Source: Isosphaera pallida ATCC 43644 (GTDB lineage Bacteria > Planctomycetota > Planctomycetia > Isosphaerales > Isosphaeraceae). From it: a DNA stretch of 64,000 bases. Numbering within the stretch: the first letter of the stretch is position 1; each line of letters opens with the position of its first letter. Positions 36,033 through 44,964 of the stretch are shown piece by piece. The position numbers and the translations under genes were made by a program. Under the pieces are notes generated by a model that saw nothing but the letters and a program-made list of their open reading frames with translations, was not told the origin of the DNA and made no database searches. Where the stretch lies: NCBI RefSeq assembly GCF_000186345.1, contig NC_014962.1, forward strand, positions 2,108,001 through 2,172,000. The letters run 5' to 3'.

Positions 36033-36263
36033 ATGAAAAAGGCCCGGTTCTTGGTTCGCGCCGAGAGCGTCAACGCCGTCAAGCGGGCGCTGAGGAACGT
36101 GCCTGGCGGGGTCGAGGTGATCGGTCGTTACGACCGCGACACCATCGAATGCGCGCACACGATGGCCGGTCCCAGCTTCATTCGGAACTGGCCGATCGTG
36201 CGGGGGCGGCTGGCGCGGGCTGGTCTGGGCGTGGTGGGTGAAGTCGGTCCCATCGCGGGCTAG
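36033..36263 (+). CDS. Small basic protein of unknown function
   Basis: 76 residues from ATG 36033, which has a strong GGGGGAGG site ten bases upstream. Sequence features include KARFLVRAESVNAVKRALRN, GRYDRDTIECAH and FIRNWPIVRGRLARAGL. It is compact and mixed alpha/beta with no low complexity, so it is likely a genuine gene. I do not recognise the family; a ferredoxin-like or RRM-like small fold is possible. Confidence 0.6.
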   Translation: MKKARFLVRAESVNAVKRALRNVPGGVEVIGRYDRDTIECAHTMAGPSFIRNWPIVRGRLARAGLGVVGEVGPIAG

Positions 36264-36379
36264 CCAACGACCCGACACGGTGCGGGCAGGGTCATCGAAT
36301 CAAACGGACCTGATCCTGAACCTCCTCGAACGTTGGCTCGCTCCACCTTATCTCCTTATGTTCATTCCTCTTGGTCATC

Positions 36380-39300
36380 TCATCGACTGGCCTTGAGAAA
36401 GGCGATGAGGTCGAGCAGGTCGCGTTCGTCGAGTTGGTTCTCCAACCCGGCGGGCATCAAGGAAACTCCTCCAGGATGGACCGCCTCGACGCGCGAGCGT
36501 GACACTCGTTCCTCCTGGGTCGCGGAAAGACGCAAGGTGAAGGTGTCGCCCGACTCCTCCTTGACGATGCCGGAGAGGATCCGTCCATCGTCGAGTTCGA
36601 CCACGATCGGCTCATAACCGCGAACGAAGCTGGCGCTGGGCTCAAGAATCGCCTCCAGCAAGTCGCGCTCGGAACGAATCGCGCCGATTCGGGTCAAATC
36701 GGGCCCCACTTTGCCGCCGACGTAGCCCATCGCGTGGCATTCGACGCACGCGGCCTTCGCCGAGTTGAACACGTCCCGCCCCCGGCGTGGGTCGCTCGGT
36801 TCCGCGTCGAGGCGAGCCAAAAGGCGGTTGATCCGCTCGACGCGCGCGGCGTTCGCGGCGTCGAGACGCTCAGCCAGTCGTCGCACCTCGGCGATCACCC
36901 GGGGTGACTGCTTGGCGAAGCGATCGCGCAGTTCCTCGGGTCGAACGCGCCAACGATCCCTGTGAGTCTCGATTTGTTCCAACGCCCGCAAGGCCGCCGT
37001 CTCGTCGAGATGCGTCTCGAACAATGCTAAGAGCTTCGACACCTCGATGGGACCAAGATCGGGCAATCGTTCCACCAGTTCACGCCATTGCGCGGCGGTC
37101 AGACGCGCGTTGACCAACAAATCGGCCGCCCGCGAGCGGGTGGCGAACGAAGCATCGTCGGCCAGACACGCCTTGAGCAGGGCGAAGGCGGTTTGGGAAG
37201 GGGGCTTCAAACCGTTTTCCCCCAACGCGGCAAGAGCGTCGAGACGACGTGGGAGATCGAGTTGGGTTTGACCCACCCAAGCTTCCAAAAAGGGGGTAAA
37301 ACGCCGTCGCGCCTGATCGTACCGGCTCCATGTCCGCGCCACCGCCAAAGCCAGCGCGAGTTGGTCGGGATCGAAAGGGGGTCCGTGGTCCAAAAAACCG
37401 GCCGTCGCCTCGATCCAAGCATCGGGCGGAGCCTGATCGGTTCGATTGGTCCTCGCCAGGACGCGCAGCAACGAAGCGACAAGGACCGGCGGAGCATCCC
37501 GATCAGTCAAACGCGACGCCACCAAGCGGTCGAAGTCGTGGCGGGGCGTGGCGAGCATGCGGGCCAGGGCCGCTTCCAGAGTCTCGCGGCGCGACGGCTC
37601 GAGATCCCTTTCGGTCAAAAGGTCGAGCAACGCAGGGGCCAAGGCTAGGGTGAGTCGAGCGTGACGGATCGCCAACCATTCGAGCGTTGGCCTCAAACCA
37701 GGCCGCGCGCGATGCACCTCGGCAAACCGGACAGGATCGAGCACCGCACCGGGCGACTCCGCCAAGGCAATCATCAACCCCTCAAGACAACGATCGGAGC
37801 CGTCGGCAAAGTTCCGAGCCAGCCGATCGGACAGCGTCGCCGTTTGTTCGGATTCAATGAGTGCAAAAATGATTGAGTGTTTTAATGTTTGGTCGTCGCA
37901 TCGTTCCAGTGCGTTGAGCAAAGGGTCGATCGCCTTGGCCATTCTCAAGCGTCCCAGGGCTTCGGCGACGGCGCGGCGGAGGCTGTCGGGTTGGTCGGCG
38001 TTTAGAGCGTCGCGGAGCGTCTCCAGTGCCTCTTGGTCGCGGTGAAGGCCGATCAAATGAGCGGCGGCTTGGCGGGTTTCGGGGTCGGGATCGTGTCGCA
38101 GGGTCCGCCGGATGGCCGCCCGAGCCTCGGGGGTTTCGATTCGTCCCAATACCCAGACCGCTTCACGACGCGCTGCGGCTGAAGCGATCATTTTGGGATC
38201 GGACGCCCGTTTCAGCGCGGCGACGACCACGGCGGTACGGGAGTGGTCGGCCAGTTGTCGGGCGGCGCGACGCCTCACTGCTGGACGCGGATCGGCCAAG
38301 CGCGCGGTCAGATCGGCAATTGATGCTTGGGACGACCAGTCCAAACGCCGGCCCCAGGGATCGTCGCGGCGCACGCCTTGGAGAGGCTTGAGGCGGTAAA
38401 TCGCCCCGAGAACCTGGGGATCGACGAGTTGCGAGGTAGGGCAGCAGAGTTTGTACCAGGCTCCGGTGTCCAGAATCAGCACCGACCCATCGGCGTCCTC
38501 TAGAACATCGGTGGGGTGGAAATCGGCATGGTTCGATTCGACGAGAACGCGATCCTCCGTGCGGTAAGTCGCCCCCTGGGGAATCAAGCGGTGGGCGGAA
38601 ACTCGTCGCAGATTGAATTGAGCGGTCAGCAACAACGCGCCGGAAGCGTTGGGTTCGAGGGTGTCGGTTTCGACCAGTTCCAGACCGCTGGGGGCTGCCG
38701 GCCCCAGATGAACCAGAGGCGGCAAAGGTTCAGGACGGGTGTGCGGATGCGGGTCCGTGACACCGTGAATTTTGCCGTAAACCGCCCCGTAAACCGCATG
38801 GATAAGGCCGTCGCGCAGGCCGCCGCCGGGGTGCTGAAGGAAGGTGGTGGTGAAGATGCGTTCGCCCGAGGGAGTCGCAACCAAATCCACCGGGTTATCC
38901 ATGCCGCCGGTCATGACCGTTTCGCGTTGGGAGCCGTCGGGACGCGCCCGGAAGATGTGGGCGGCGCGACTGGTAGCTGGACCGGGGTAGGGACCGGGCC
39001 AGGGTTGTTCGGCGAAGGCTCCTTTGGTCCAGTAGATCCAACCATCCCGGCCCAGGTAGGGACCATGCAGATCGTTGGCGCAACCGGTCAAGGTGCCGCC
39101 GTCGTACCAGACCTCGCGGCGCTCGGCCACGCCATCGTCATCAGCGTCGGTCAGCTTCCAGATCTGGGGCGGCGCGGCGACGTAAAGTGATCCGTCGTGC
39201 CACAGGGTGCCTTCGGGAAACATGATCCGTTCGGCGAACACCGAGGCGCGGTCGAACACGCCATCGCCCGTAGTGTCCTCCAAACGCACGACGCGGTGGG

Positions 39301-39625
39301 ATGGATCGCGTAGCTGCTCCTGGACCGGCGCATTGACACCAGAGGAGTCGGCCACATACAACCGTCCCTGTTCGTCGAACGCGGCGGTAATGGGTCGTTG
39401 CACCAGTTCAGGCGAGGCAGCCCGCTCCAAGCTGAACCCCTGGGGAATGGTGAAAGTCTGACCGTTCAAGATCACGTCAACACGTTGAGAACCATCGTGA
39501 TCTTGAGCCTTCGCCGGGATGGTTGAACCACCCTGGACCAGCAACACGCCCAAGCCTAGCAGACTGCCAAGAACCAACCTCGACACGCGATTGTCAGGTT
39601 CCATCGAGAACGGGGCGCAGATCAT
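36380..39625 (-). CDS. PVC-type membrane-bound dehydrogenase with HEAT repeats and cytochrome c
   Basis: 1081 residues; ATG 39604 is an alternative start closer to the signal peptide (LGSLLGLGVLLVQGG). Residues of about 45-430 form a PQQ/sorbosone-dehydrogenase-like beta-propeller (FDEQGRLYVADSSG, GMDNPVDLVATPSGERIF). About 440-900 is built of HEAT-like helical repeats (AAARREAVWVLGRIE, RRAVAEALGRLRMAKA). The C-terminal domain binds haem c through CVECH at 960-964, with MPAGL as a possible distal Met. Such proteins are abundant in planctomycetes and presumably oxidise sugars or aldoses in the periplasm. Confidence 0.93.
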   Translation of the reverse strand: MICAPFSMEPDNRVSRLVLGSLLGLGVLLVQGGSTIPAKAQDHDGSQRVDVILNGQTFTIPQGFSLERAASPELVQRPITAAFDEQGRLYVADSSGVNAPVQEQLRDPSHRVVRLEDTTGDGVFDRASVFAERIMFPEGTLWHDGSLYVAAPPQIWKLTDADDDGVAERREVWYDGGTLTGCANDLHGPYLGRDGWIYWTKGAFAEQPWPGPYPGPATSRAAHIFRARPDGSQRETVMTGGMDNPVDLVATPSGERIFTTTFLQHPGGGLRDGLIHAVYGAVYGKIHGVTDPHPHTRPEPLPPLVHLGPAAPSGLELVETDTLEPNASGALLLTAQFNLRRVSAHRLIPQGATYRTEDRVLVESNHADFHPTDVLEDADGSVLILDTGAWYKLCCPTSQLVDPQVLGAIYRLKPLQGVRRDDPWGRRLDWSSQASIADLTARLADPRPAVRRRAARQLADHSRTAVVVAALKRASDPKMIASAAARREAVWVLGRIETPEARAAIRRTLRHDPDPETRQAAAHLIGLHRDQEALETLRDALNADQPDSLRRAVAEALGRLRMAKAIDPLLNALERCDDQTLKHSIIFALIESEQTATLSDRLARNFADGSDRCLEGLMIALAESPGAVLDPVRFAEVHRARPGLRPTLEWLAIRHARLTLALAPALLDLLTERDLEPSRRETLEAALARMLATPRHDFDRLVASRLTDRDAPPVLVASLLRVLARTNRTDQAPPDAWIEATAGFLDHGPPFDPDQLALALAVARTWSRYDQARRRFTPFLEAWVGQTQLDLPRRLDALAALGENGLKPPSQTAFALLKACLADDASFATRSRAADLLVNARLTAAQWRELVERLPDLGPIEVSKLLALFETHLDETAALRALEQIETHRDRWRVRPEELRDRFAKQSPRVIAEVRRLAERLDAANAARVERINRLLARLDAEPSDPRRGRDVFNSAKAACVECHAMGYVGGKVGPDLTRIGAIRSERDLLEAILEPSASFVRGYEPIVVELDDGRILSGIVKEESGDTFTLRLSATQEERVSRSRVEAVHPGGVSLMPAGLENQLDERDLLDLIAFLKASR

Positions 39626-39788
39626 GGCGAAGCTCTCGGGGGGTCGTTAGGATGGAGACTGTTGGACTACAATCGAGCCGCGCGGACCGGAAAAACCAAC
39701 TGGGTCGGCGGGGTGAATCCGCGTGGAGAATCCCTCGCGGCGGCTCTTGACGCATGGTGATTGTCCCCGACGAAAGGAGTGGTTCGCA

Positions 39789-41003
39789 ATGAGGATGGCC
39801 AAAGGCGCGATGGTCACCGCGGCGTTGTGGTTGTGCGTCGTGGGCGCAACGAACGCGCGAACAAATGCCTGGGGACGGCACGTCGGCGACTTGAACGAGA
39901 ACCAAACCATGACCATGTTGGTGGGGACTTACACCACACCCGAAAAGAGTCAAGGGATTTACACGCTGACCTTCGACCCCGCCACCGGCACGCTCTCTGA
40001 ACCGACGCTGGCCGTCGAAACCCGCAACCCTACCTTCCTGGCGCTTCATCCGACCAAACGGGTGGTGTACGCGGTGGGGGAAATCGGCGAATACGAGGGC
40101 AAACCGGCGGGGATGATCTCAGCCTTCGCTATCGAACCCGACGGGAAGCGTCTTCGGTTGCTCAATCGCCAATCGACCCGAGGCAGCGGCCCCTGTCACG
40201 TCTGTGTGGACCGGGAAGGACGAGTGGTTTTAGCGGCCAACTACGGCGGCGGTTCGACGGTGATTTTGGGACTCAATTCGGATGGCTCGCTCAAGCCCTC
40301 GAATGAACATGGATTCATTCAGCATCGAGGCAAGAGCGTCAACCCACGTCGTCAGGAAGGGCCCCACGCTCACTCGGTGAACCTCGACGAGGCCAACCGG
40401 TTCGCCATCGTGGCCGACCTCGGCCTGGACAAGCTGCTGGTGTACAAGGTGGACACGCGCGAGGCCACGATCACCCCCAACGACCCGCCAGCGATCGACT
40501 TGCCGCCCGGGTCAGGGCCGCGTCATTTCACCTTCCACCCCACCCGACCCTTGGCCTATTCGGTCAACGAACTCGATTCGACCGTCACCACGTTGGCTTG
40601 GGACGCCTCGACCGGGCGCCTCACCATCCTGGGCCACGCCTCGACCCTCCCCGAAGGCTTCGACGCTGCCTCAGTCAACAATACGACCGCCGAGATTGTG
40701 GTCCATCCCTCGGGTCGATTTCTGTACGCCTCCAATCGTGGTCACAACAGCATCGCTGTGTTCAGTCTCGACCCTGAATCCGGCTTGCCGACGTTGCGGG
40801 GTCATGGCCGCGAGGGGGTGGAAACCCCGCGCAACTTCGTGATCGACCCGACGGGCCGTTACTTGCTGGTGGGAAGTCAGACTGCCGACCGGATCGTGAC
40901 CTTCGCCATTGATCCCCAGACCGGCGACCTCACGCCACATGGGCAGCCTGTTTCGGTCTTCGCCCCGGTTTGTCTGCGGTTTGTCACCCACAAGGCCGAA
41001 TGA
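39789..41003 (+). CDS. Exported beta-propeller lactonase (6-phosphogluconolactonase-like)
   Basis: 404 residues from ATG 39789, AAAGGAG upstream. Signal peptide about 1-25 (ALWLCVVGATNA). The seven-bladed lactonase fold is shown by MLVGTYTTPEKSQGIYTL, NPTFLALHPTKRVVYAVGE, GPCHVCVDREGRVVLAANY, GPRHFTFHPTRPLAYSVNE and a repeated FLYASNRGHNSIAVF blade. It is divergent from the sugar dehydrogenase with a 163-bp gap. It could hydrolyse the lactone that dehydrogenase makes. True 6-phosphogluconolactonase activity is less likely for an exported copy. Confidence 0.9.
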   Translation: MRMAKGAMVTAALWLCVVGATNARTNAWGRHVGDLNENQTMTMLVGTYTTPEKSQGIYTLTFDPATGTLSEPTLAVETRNPTFLALHPTKRVVYAVGEIGEYEGKPAGMISAFAIEPDGKRLRLLNRQSTRGSGPCHVCVDREGRVVLAANYGGGSTVILGLNSDGSLKPSNEHGFIQHRGKSVNPRRQEGPHAHSVNLDEANRFAIVADLGLDKLLVYKVDTREATITPNDPPAIDLPPGSGPRHFTFHPTRPLAYSVNELDSTVTTLAWDASTGRLTILGHASTLPEGFDAASVNNTTAEIVVHPSGRFLYASNRGHNSIAVFSLDPESGLPTLRGHGREGVETPRNFVIDPTGRYLLVGSQTADRIVTFAIDPQTGDLTPHGQPVSVFAPVCLRFVTHKAE

Positions 41004-41062
41004 GGCCTGTTCAACATCAAAAAACCTAACCTAACGTGATCCTGGTGAGTCCCTCCGCCGAG

Positions 41063-41097
41063 CCGACGCATCCCTTCCGCAAGCTCGGGAGCGTCGG
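41063..41097. terminator. Hairpin between convergent genes
   Basis: CCGACGC-A-TCCC at 41063-41074 pairs with GGGAGCGTCGG at 41087-41097, giving 11 bp with one bulged A and a 12-base loop. It lies between the lactonase and sulfatase stops, so it could serve both directions. No T-run. Confidence 0.5.
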
Positions 41098-41154
41098 TCG
41101 CGGCGTGGGGGCGTCGCTCGACTCGCAACCACGAGGGCGACACCCACTCATGGC

Positions 41155-42585
41155 TCACGGCATCGGAACAACTTCGGGCGGGACGCGGATCGCTTCGATT
41201 CGCCGTTGGAGCCGGGCCACGTCATCGGGACGTTCGGCGGCTAGGTTGCGGGTTTCCGCCGGATCGGTCGCTAAGTCGAAGAGTTCGACGTGGGGAGGAT
41301 TGAACGGCTGGTTGAGCCCGCCGTGAGTGACAACCAGCTTGAGGCGATCCGAAGTCTGGATCGCTTGCTGACGAACGCCCTGGGCGAGTTCCCAGTAACA
41401 CTCCGAACGCCGGGTTTGGGCGTCGCAACGCCCTTCCAAGGTGGGACGGATTGAAACCCCGGTGAGGTCGGCCGGCCAAACAGCGGCAGGAACGCCGGCA
41501 AAGTCGCACAAGGTCGGCAAAAGGTCGTCGAAGGCGCAGAGGAGATCGCTGGTTGTCCCCGGCTTGATCCGGCCAGGAGCCCAGGCGATCAAAGGGGTGG
41601 CGATTCCTCCCTCGTAGAGCAATCCCTTGTGGCCTCGAAGTCCCCGCGCCCCCTCGAAGAACGCGGTGTCGGCCCCACCAAGGTCAAACGTCGGGCCATT
41701 GTCGCTGGTGAACAGAACGATCGTGCGATGCTCGATGCCAAGCTCTTGGATCAGGTCGAGCAACCGCCCCAGATCGCGGTCCAGGCGACTGACCATCGCG
41801 GCGTAGGCCGCACGAGGGGTGGGGTGGGCACGATAGCCTTTGGAACCGTCGTAGGGAAGTTCGGCAAACGCACCTTGGTATTCGGCCAACGAGTCCTCGG
41901 GAACTTGAAGCGGTAAGTGGGGAATGGCGTAGGCCAATTCCAAAAAGAATGGTCCCTCGCGGTGAGCGCGAACCCACTCCAACGCCTCCTTGGTCATCAG
42001 ATCATGCGAGTGGACCTTCTCAGCGCCGTCGCGGTTAGCCGGGATCGGCTCGCGTTGGGTGTTGCGGTAAAGGAAATCGACGTAGTGGTTATGAGCATGA
42101 CGCTGGCAGTTGTACCCATAGAAAAAGTCGAACCCTTGCGCTAGCGGATCGCCTTGGGAACCAACCGGTCCCAATCCCCATTTGCCCACGAAGCCAGTAG
42201 CGTAGCCGCGGGTTTTGAGGAGTTCGGCGAGGGTCACCTCGGCCGCGGGCAGAGGATGTTGCCCTTCGGGCTGGACTTCCCAATTGGCCCGGATGGCTGC
42301 CCGGCCGGCGTGCTTACCGGTCAAAAGCACGCAACGGGACGGCGCGCAAACCGCGTTGCCGGCATAGGCGCGGGTGAACCGCATTCCCTCCACCGCCATT
42401 CGATCCATCGAAGGGGTGCGGATCTTGGTTTGACCATAACAGCCGACTTCGCCCCGTCCCAGGTCGTCGGCCAGCACCACAATCAGGTTGGGCGGCGGTT
42501 CCACGGCCAACGCAAGGACCGGGGCAAACCAAACCAACATGGCTCCAAGCAGCCAGAGGGGCCAAACGTCGCAGCGCAAACTCAT
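41155..42585 (-). CDS. Exported formylglycine sulfatase
   Basis: 476 residues from ATG 42585 (a TTG five codons upstream has no advantage). Signal peptide ALAVEPPP region. NLIVVLADDLG supplies metal-binding Asps. Cys80 in NAVCAPSRCVLLTGK is the CxPSR site converted to formylglycine. ATGFVGKWGLG and LFTSDNGPTFDLGG complete the arylsulfatase signature. Planctomycetes carry many of these enzymes for sulfated algal polysaccharides. Substrate not predictable here. Confidence 0.94.
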   Translation of the reverse strand: MSLRCDVWPLWLLGAMLVWFAPVLALAVEPPPNLIVVLADDLGRGEVGCYGQTKIRTPSMDRMAVEGMRFTRAYAGNAVCAPSRCVLLTGKHAGRAAIRANWEVQPEGQHPLPAAEVTLAELLKTRGYATGFVGKWGLGPVGSQGDPLAQGFDFFYGYNCQRHAHNHYVDFLYRNTQREPIPANRDGAEKVHSHDLMTKEALEWVRAHREGPFFLELAYAIPHLPLQVPEDSLAEYQGAFAELPYDGSKGYRAHPTPRAAYAAMVSRLDRDLGRLLDLIQELGIEHRTIVLFTSDNGPTFDLGGADTAFFEGARGLRGHKGLLYEGGIATPLIAWAPGRIKPGTTSDLLCAFDDLLPTLCDFAGVPAAVWPADLTGVSIRPTLEGRCDAQTRRSECYWELAQGVRQQAIQTSDRLKLVVTHGGLNQPFNPPHVELFDLATDPAETRNLAAERPDDVARLQRRIEAIRVPPEVVPMP

Positions 42586-42653
42586 GGGAGGGGTTTCCAA
42601 AAGCGGGAACCAAGCTGACGAGGTTCGGAGTCTGATTGGTCGTCCAATGTCGT

Positions 42654-43820
42654 TTAGGCGTCGTTTGAAACCTTTGAATCACCCGACGTGACTTCATCCT
42701 GCGAGTCCAAAGGATGCAGCGAATCGAACCGTGGCAAAGGCAGAATGTCCATCGCCCAGGTGGAGGGTCCGCCCGGGCGATCCAGAGTCAAAACAACCGT
42801 ACTGCCCGGCGGAGCCTGCTTAATCCGCACCATCCCCAGCCCCAGAACACCCGAGCCATCCACTAGACGGGCCACGCTGGTCAGGGTGCCCACTGGACGG
42901 TCATCCTTCATCAACGTCGTGCCGGAGGGGGGCAGGGGGGCGTTGACCGAATGGAACTTGAGATGACGCAACATCTTGTTTACATGCCCCAGCGCGTCGA
43001 GACGAGCCACAGTCTCCTGTCCCAAATAGCACCCTTTGGTGAAGTTGATGGCGCGGGCGTCGCGGTCGAACTCTTGGGGGAGGTGATCGGCGGTCAGATC
43101 GACGCCGAAGCGGGGTAGACCAATTTCGATCCGAAGGGCTTCGAGCTTAGCTGGGGGCATCGGAGCGCATTCGGCCCGCTCGGCCAGGCGGGAACGGATC
43201 GTCACCGCCTCGCGCAAGCCGGTGAGAATCGTAACCCCATGATGCGCTCCGAAACGCTCGCGGATCAAACGCGGCGGCAAGCTCAACGCGGGGTCGGCCA
43301 CTTCGGCTAGACCTTCCAACGTCGCGTTGCGAATCGCGCCTTCGGGCGACGCCATCAACTCCGCCCAAGAGCCTCCCGCGGTGGAACGCAACCCGACCCG
43401 CTCCAGAATTTCCTCGGCCCGTGGTCCCAGGATCAGGAACTCGGTGGTCGAGGCGGAATGATCGGTCCAGGTGGTCTCGTCGAGGGCGCAGTATTTGGAG
43501 AAATGCGAACTCACCGATCCGGCCACACCGGCGTCGCTACGGACCCAGAGAATCGGGTCGCGCTCATCGACATGAACCGTCACCAGCGCCAGGGTCTTGC
43601 CCTGAGGAGTGGTGACGAACCCTTCGGCTCCCTGACCAGGTTTGAGAGCGGTGATGTTTTGAGTCGTGAGATTATGCAGCGATTTGGCGCGATCGGCTCC
43701 GGTGAAGGCGATTCGGGTGCGATCGGTCCGTTCGATCCAGACCGCGTCGTGGAGCAGCGCCTGGAGGAACAAGTCGGGACGGGGGGCGTCGTCGTCGCGG
43801 GGATCGTCGTCGAAGCTCAT
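42654..43820 (-). CDS. ygfZ: YgfZ/GcvT-like folate-binding protein
   Basis: 388 residues from ATG 43820. The fold resembles GcvT; the diagnostic KGCYLGQETVARLDALG is the YgfZ signature, with the key Cys. The N-terminal half has FTGADRAKSLHNLTTQNI. YgfZ helps repair or assemble Fe-S enzymes with tetrahydrofolate. The C-terminal 40 residues are extra. The gene lies 109 bp after the purine phosphorylase on the same strand. Confidence 0.9.
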   Translation of the reverse strand: MSFDDDPRDDDAPRPDLFLQALLHDAVWIERTDRTRIAFTGADRAKSLHNLTTQNITALKPGQGAEGFVTTPQGKTLALVTVHVDERDPILWVRSDAGVAGSVSSHFSKYCALDETTWTDHSASTTEFLILGPRAEEILERVGLRSTAGGSWAELMASPEGAIRNATLEGLAEVADPALSLPPRLIRERFGAHHGVTILTGLREAVTIRSRLAERAECAPMPPAKLEALRIEIGLPRFGVDLTADHLPQEFDRDARAINFTKGCYLGQETVARLDALGHVNKMLRHLKFHSVNAPLPPSGTTLMKDDRPVGTLTSVARLVDGSGVLGLGMVRIKQAPPGSTVVLTLDRPGGPSTWAMDILPLPRFDSLHPLDSQDEVTSGDSKVSNDA

Positions 43821-43929
43821 GGCAGGGCGCTCCGAAACGCGGGAGGGTGCGAGGCGTGGGCGAGGCAATCCCAGAAGGATGCGACCATCGCACGCTCGGG
43901 GTGGAGGGACAGGGGGGATCGTGGGGGGA

Positions 43930-44808
43930 TCAAGCGGGGTTGTCGGGCGGCGAGGCCAGCCTGGGCAGAGAGTGGATCAGCAACCGTCCCAGGTGAGCGA
44001 CGGCCTTGCGACTTTCTTCGAGGACGTCGTCATGGTTCAATGGCTCTCCTAGTCCCGCAGCGGCGTTCGTGACGACCGCGATGGCGAGAACGTCGAGACC
44101 CGCGTGACCGGCCACAATCGCCTCGGGGACGGTGGACATTCCCACCACGTCGGCCCCCAGGGCGCGGGCCATTCGGACCTCGGCGGGCGTCTCGTAACTG
44201 GGACCAGGAAAGCAGGCATAAACTCCTTCTGTAACCGTCAGACCCAACTCGTCGGCGGACGCGCGGACCAGCTGGCGTAGACGGGCGGAATAGACGGCGC
44301 TTAGGTCAGGAAAACGGGGGCCGTGACGCTCATCATTAGGACCGCGTAACGGGTTTTCCCCCAAGAGATTGAGATGATCGTGGAGTAACACCAACGCGCC
44401 TGGTCTCAGGTCGTCGCGGATGCCGCCCACGGCGGCGGTGAGGATTAGGGTGGGAATCTCCAGACAGCGCACGATGCGAACGGGCAACGTCACCGTCGCC
44501 AGATCGTGACCTTCATAGTAGTGGAAGCGTCCTTGAAAGATCAGGGTGTCCACACCTGCCAGGACGCCACGCCAGAGGGTGCCGGCGTGTCCGGCTACCC
44601 CAGGGCGGGGCAGGTAGGGGATTTCACTGTAAGCCACTTTCAGCGGATCGCCCAGGAGCGCCGTCAGGTCGCCTAGTCCCGAACCTAAAATCATCGCCAC
44701 TTGGGGAGCGCGGTGTCCCAAACGTTCGCACAGCCAATCGGCTGCGACGCGGGCTTGGTCGTAGGACTGGCTCATGGTGAGCGACAAGGAAGGCGACGCG
44801 GCAGACAT
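43930..44808 (-). CDS. Purine nucleoside phosphorylase
   Basis: 292 residues from ATG 44808; an in-frame ATG at 44775 would remove 11. It has the trimeric PNP signature: VAMILGSGLGDLTALL (phosphate), LPRPGVAGHAGTLWRG, RFHYYEGHDLATVTLPVR, and VGMSTVPEAIVAGHAGLDVL followed by TNAAAG with the base-binding Asn. It cleaves inosine and guanosine with phosphate. It lies 156 bp after a nucleoside transporter, so import and salvage are linked. Confidence 0.95.
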   Translation of the reverse strand: MSAASPSLSLTMSQSYDQARVAADWLCERLGHRAPQVAMILGSGLGDLTALLGDPLKVAYSEIPYLPRPGVAGHAGTLWRGVLAGVDTLIFQGRFHYYEGHDLATVTLPVRIVRCLEIPTLILTAAVGGIRDDLRPGALVLLHDHLNLLGENPLRGPNDERHGPRFPDLSAVYSARLRQLVRASADELGLTVTEGVYACFPGPSYETPAEVRMARALGADVVGMSTVPEAIVAGHAGLDVLAIAVVTNAAAGLGEPLNHDDVLEESRKAVAHLGRLLIHSLPRLASPPDNPA

Positions 44809-44964
44809 AGCGAGCAACTCCCGACGGGCGGGGAAACAGGGCGGCCCTCCGAGAAGGGGCGCGAAGCGTTGGGCCGAGGCGAAGCGGGGGACGGCGAACC
44901 AGACGGCGGGTTCGTGTCGTGGATCGGCCACACGGTTTCAAGAGCGCGTTGACAGACGACGGAT

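Noticed and set aside
36380-39625. Multiple plus-strand open frames of 60-220 codons
   Set aside because: They are antisense shadows within the GC-rich dehydrogenase gene; its HEAT repeats and CVECH motif are clear.
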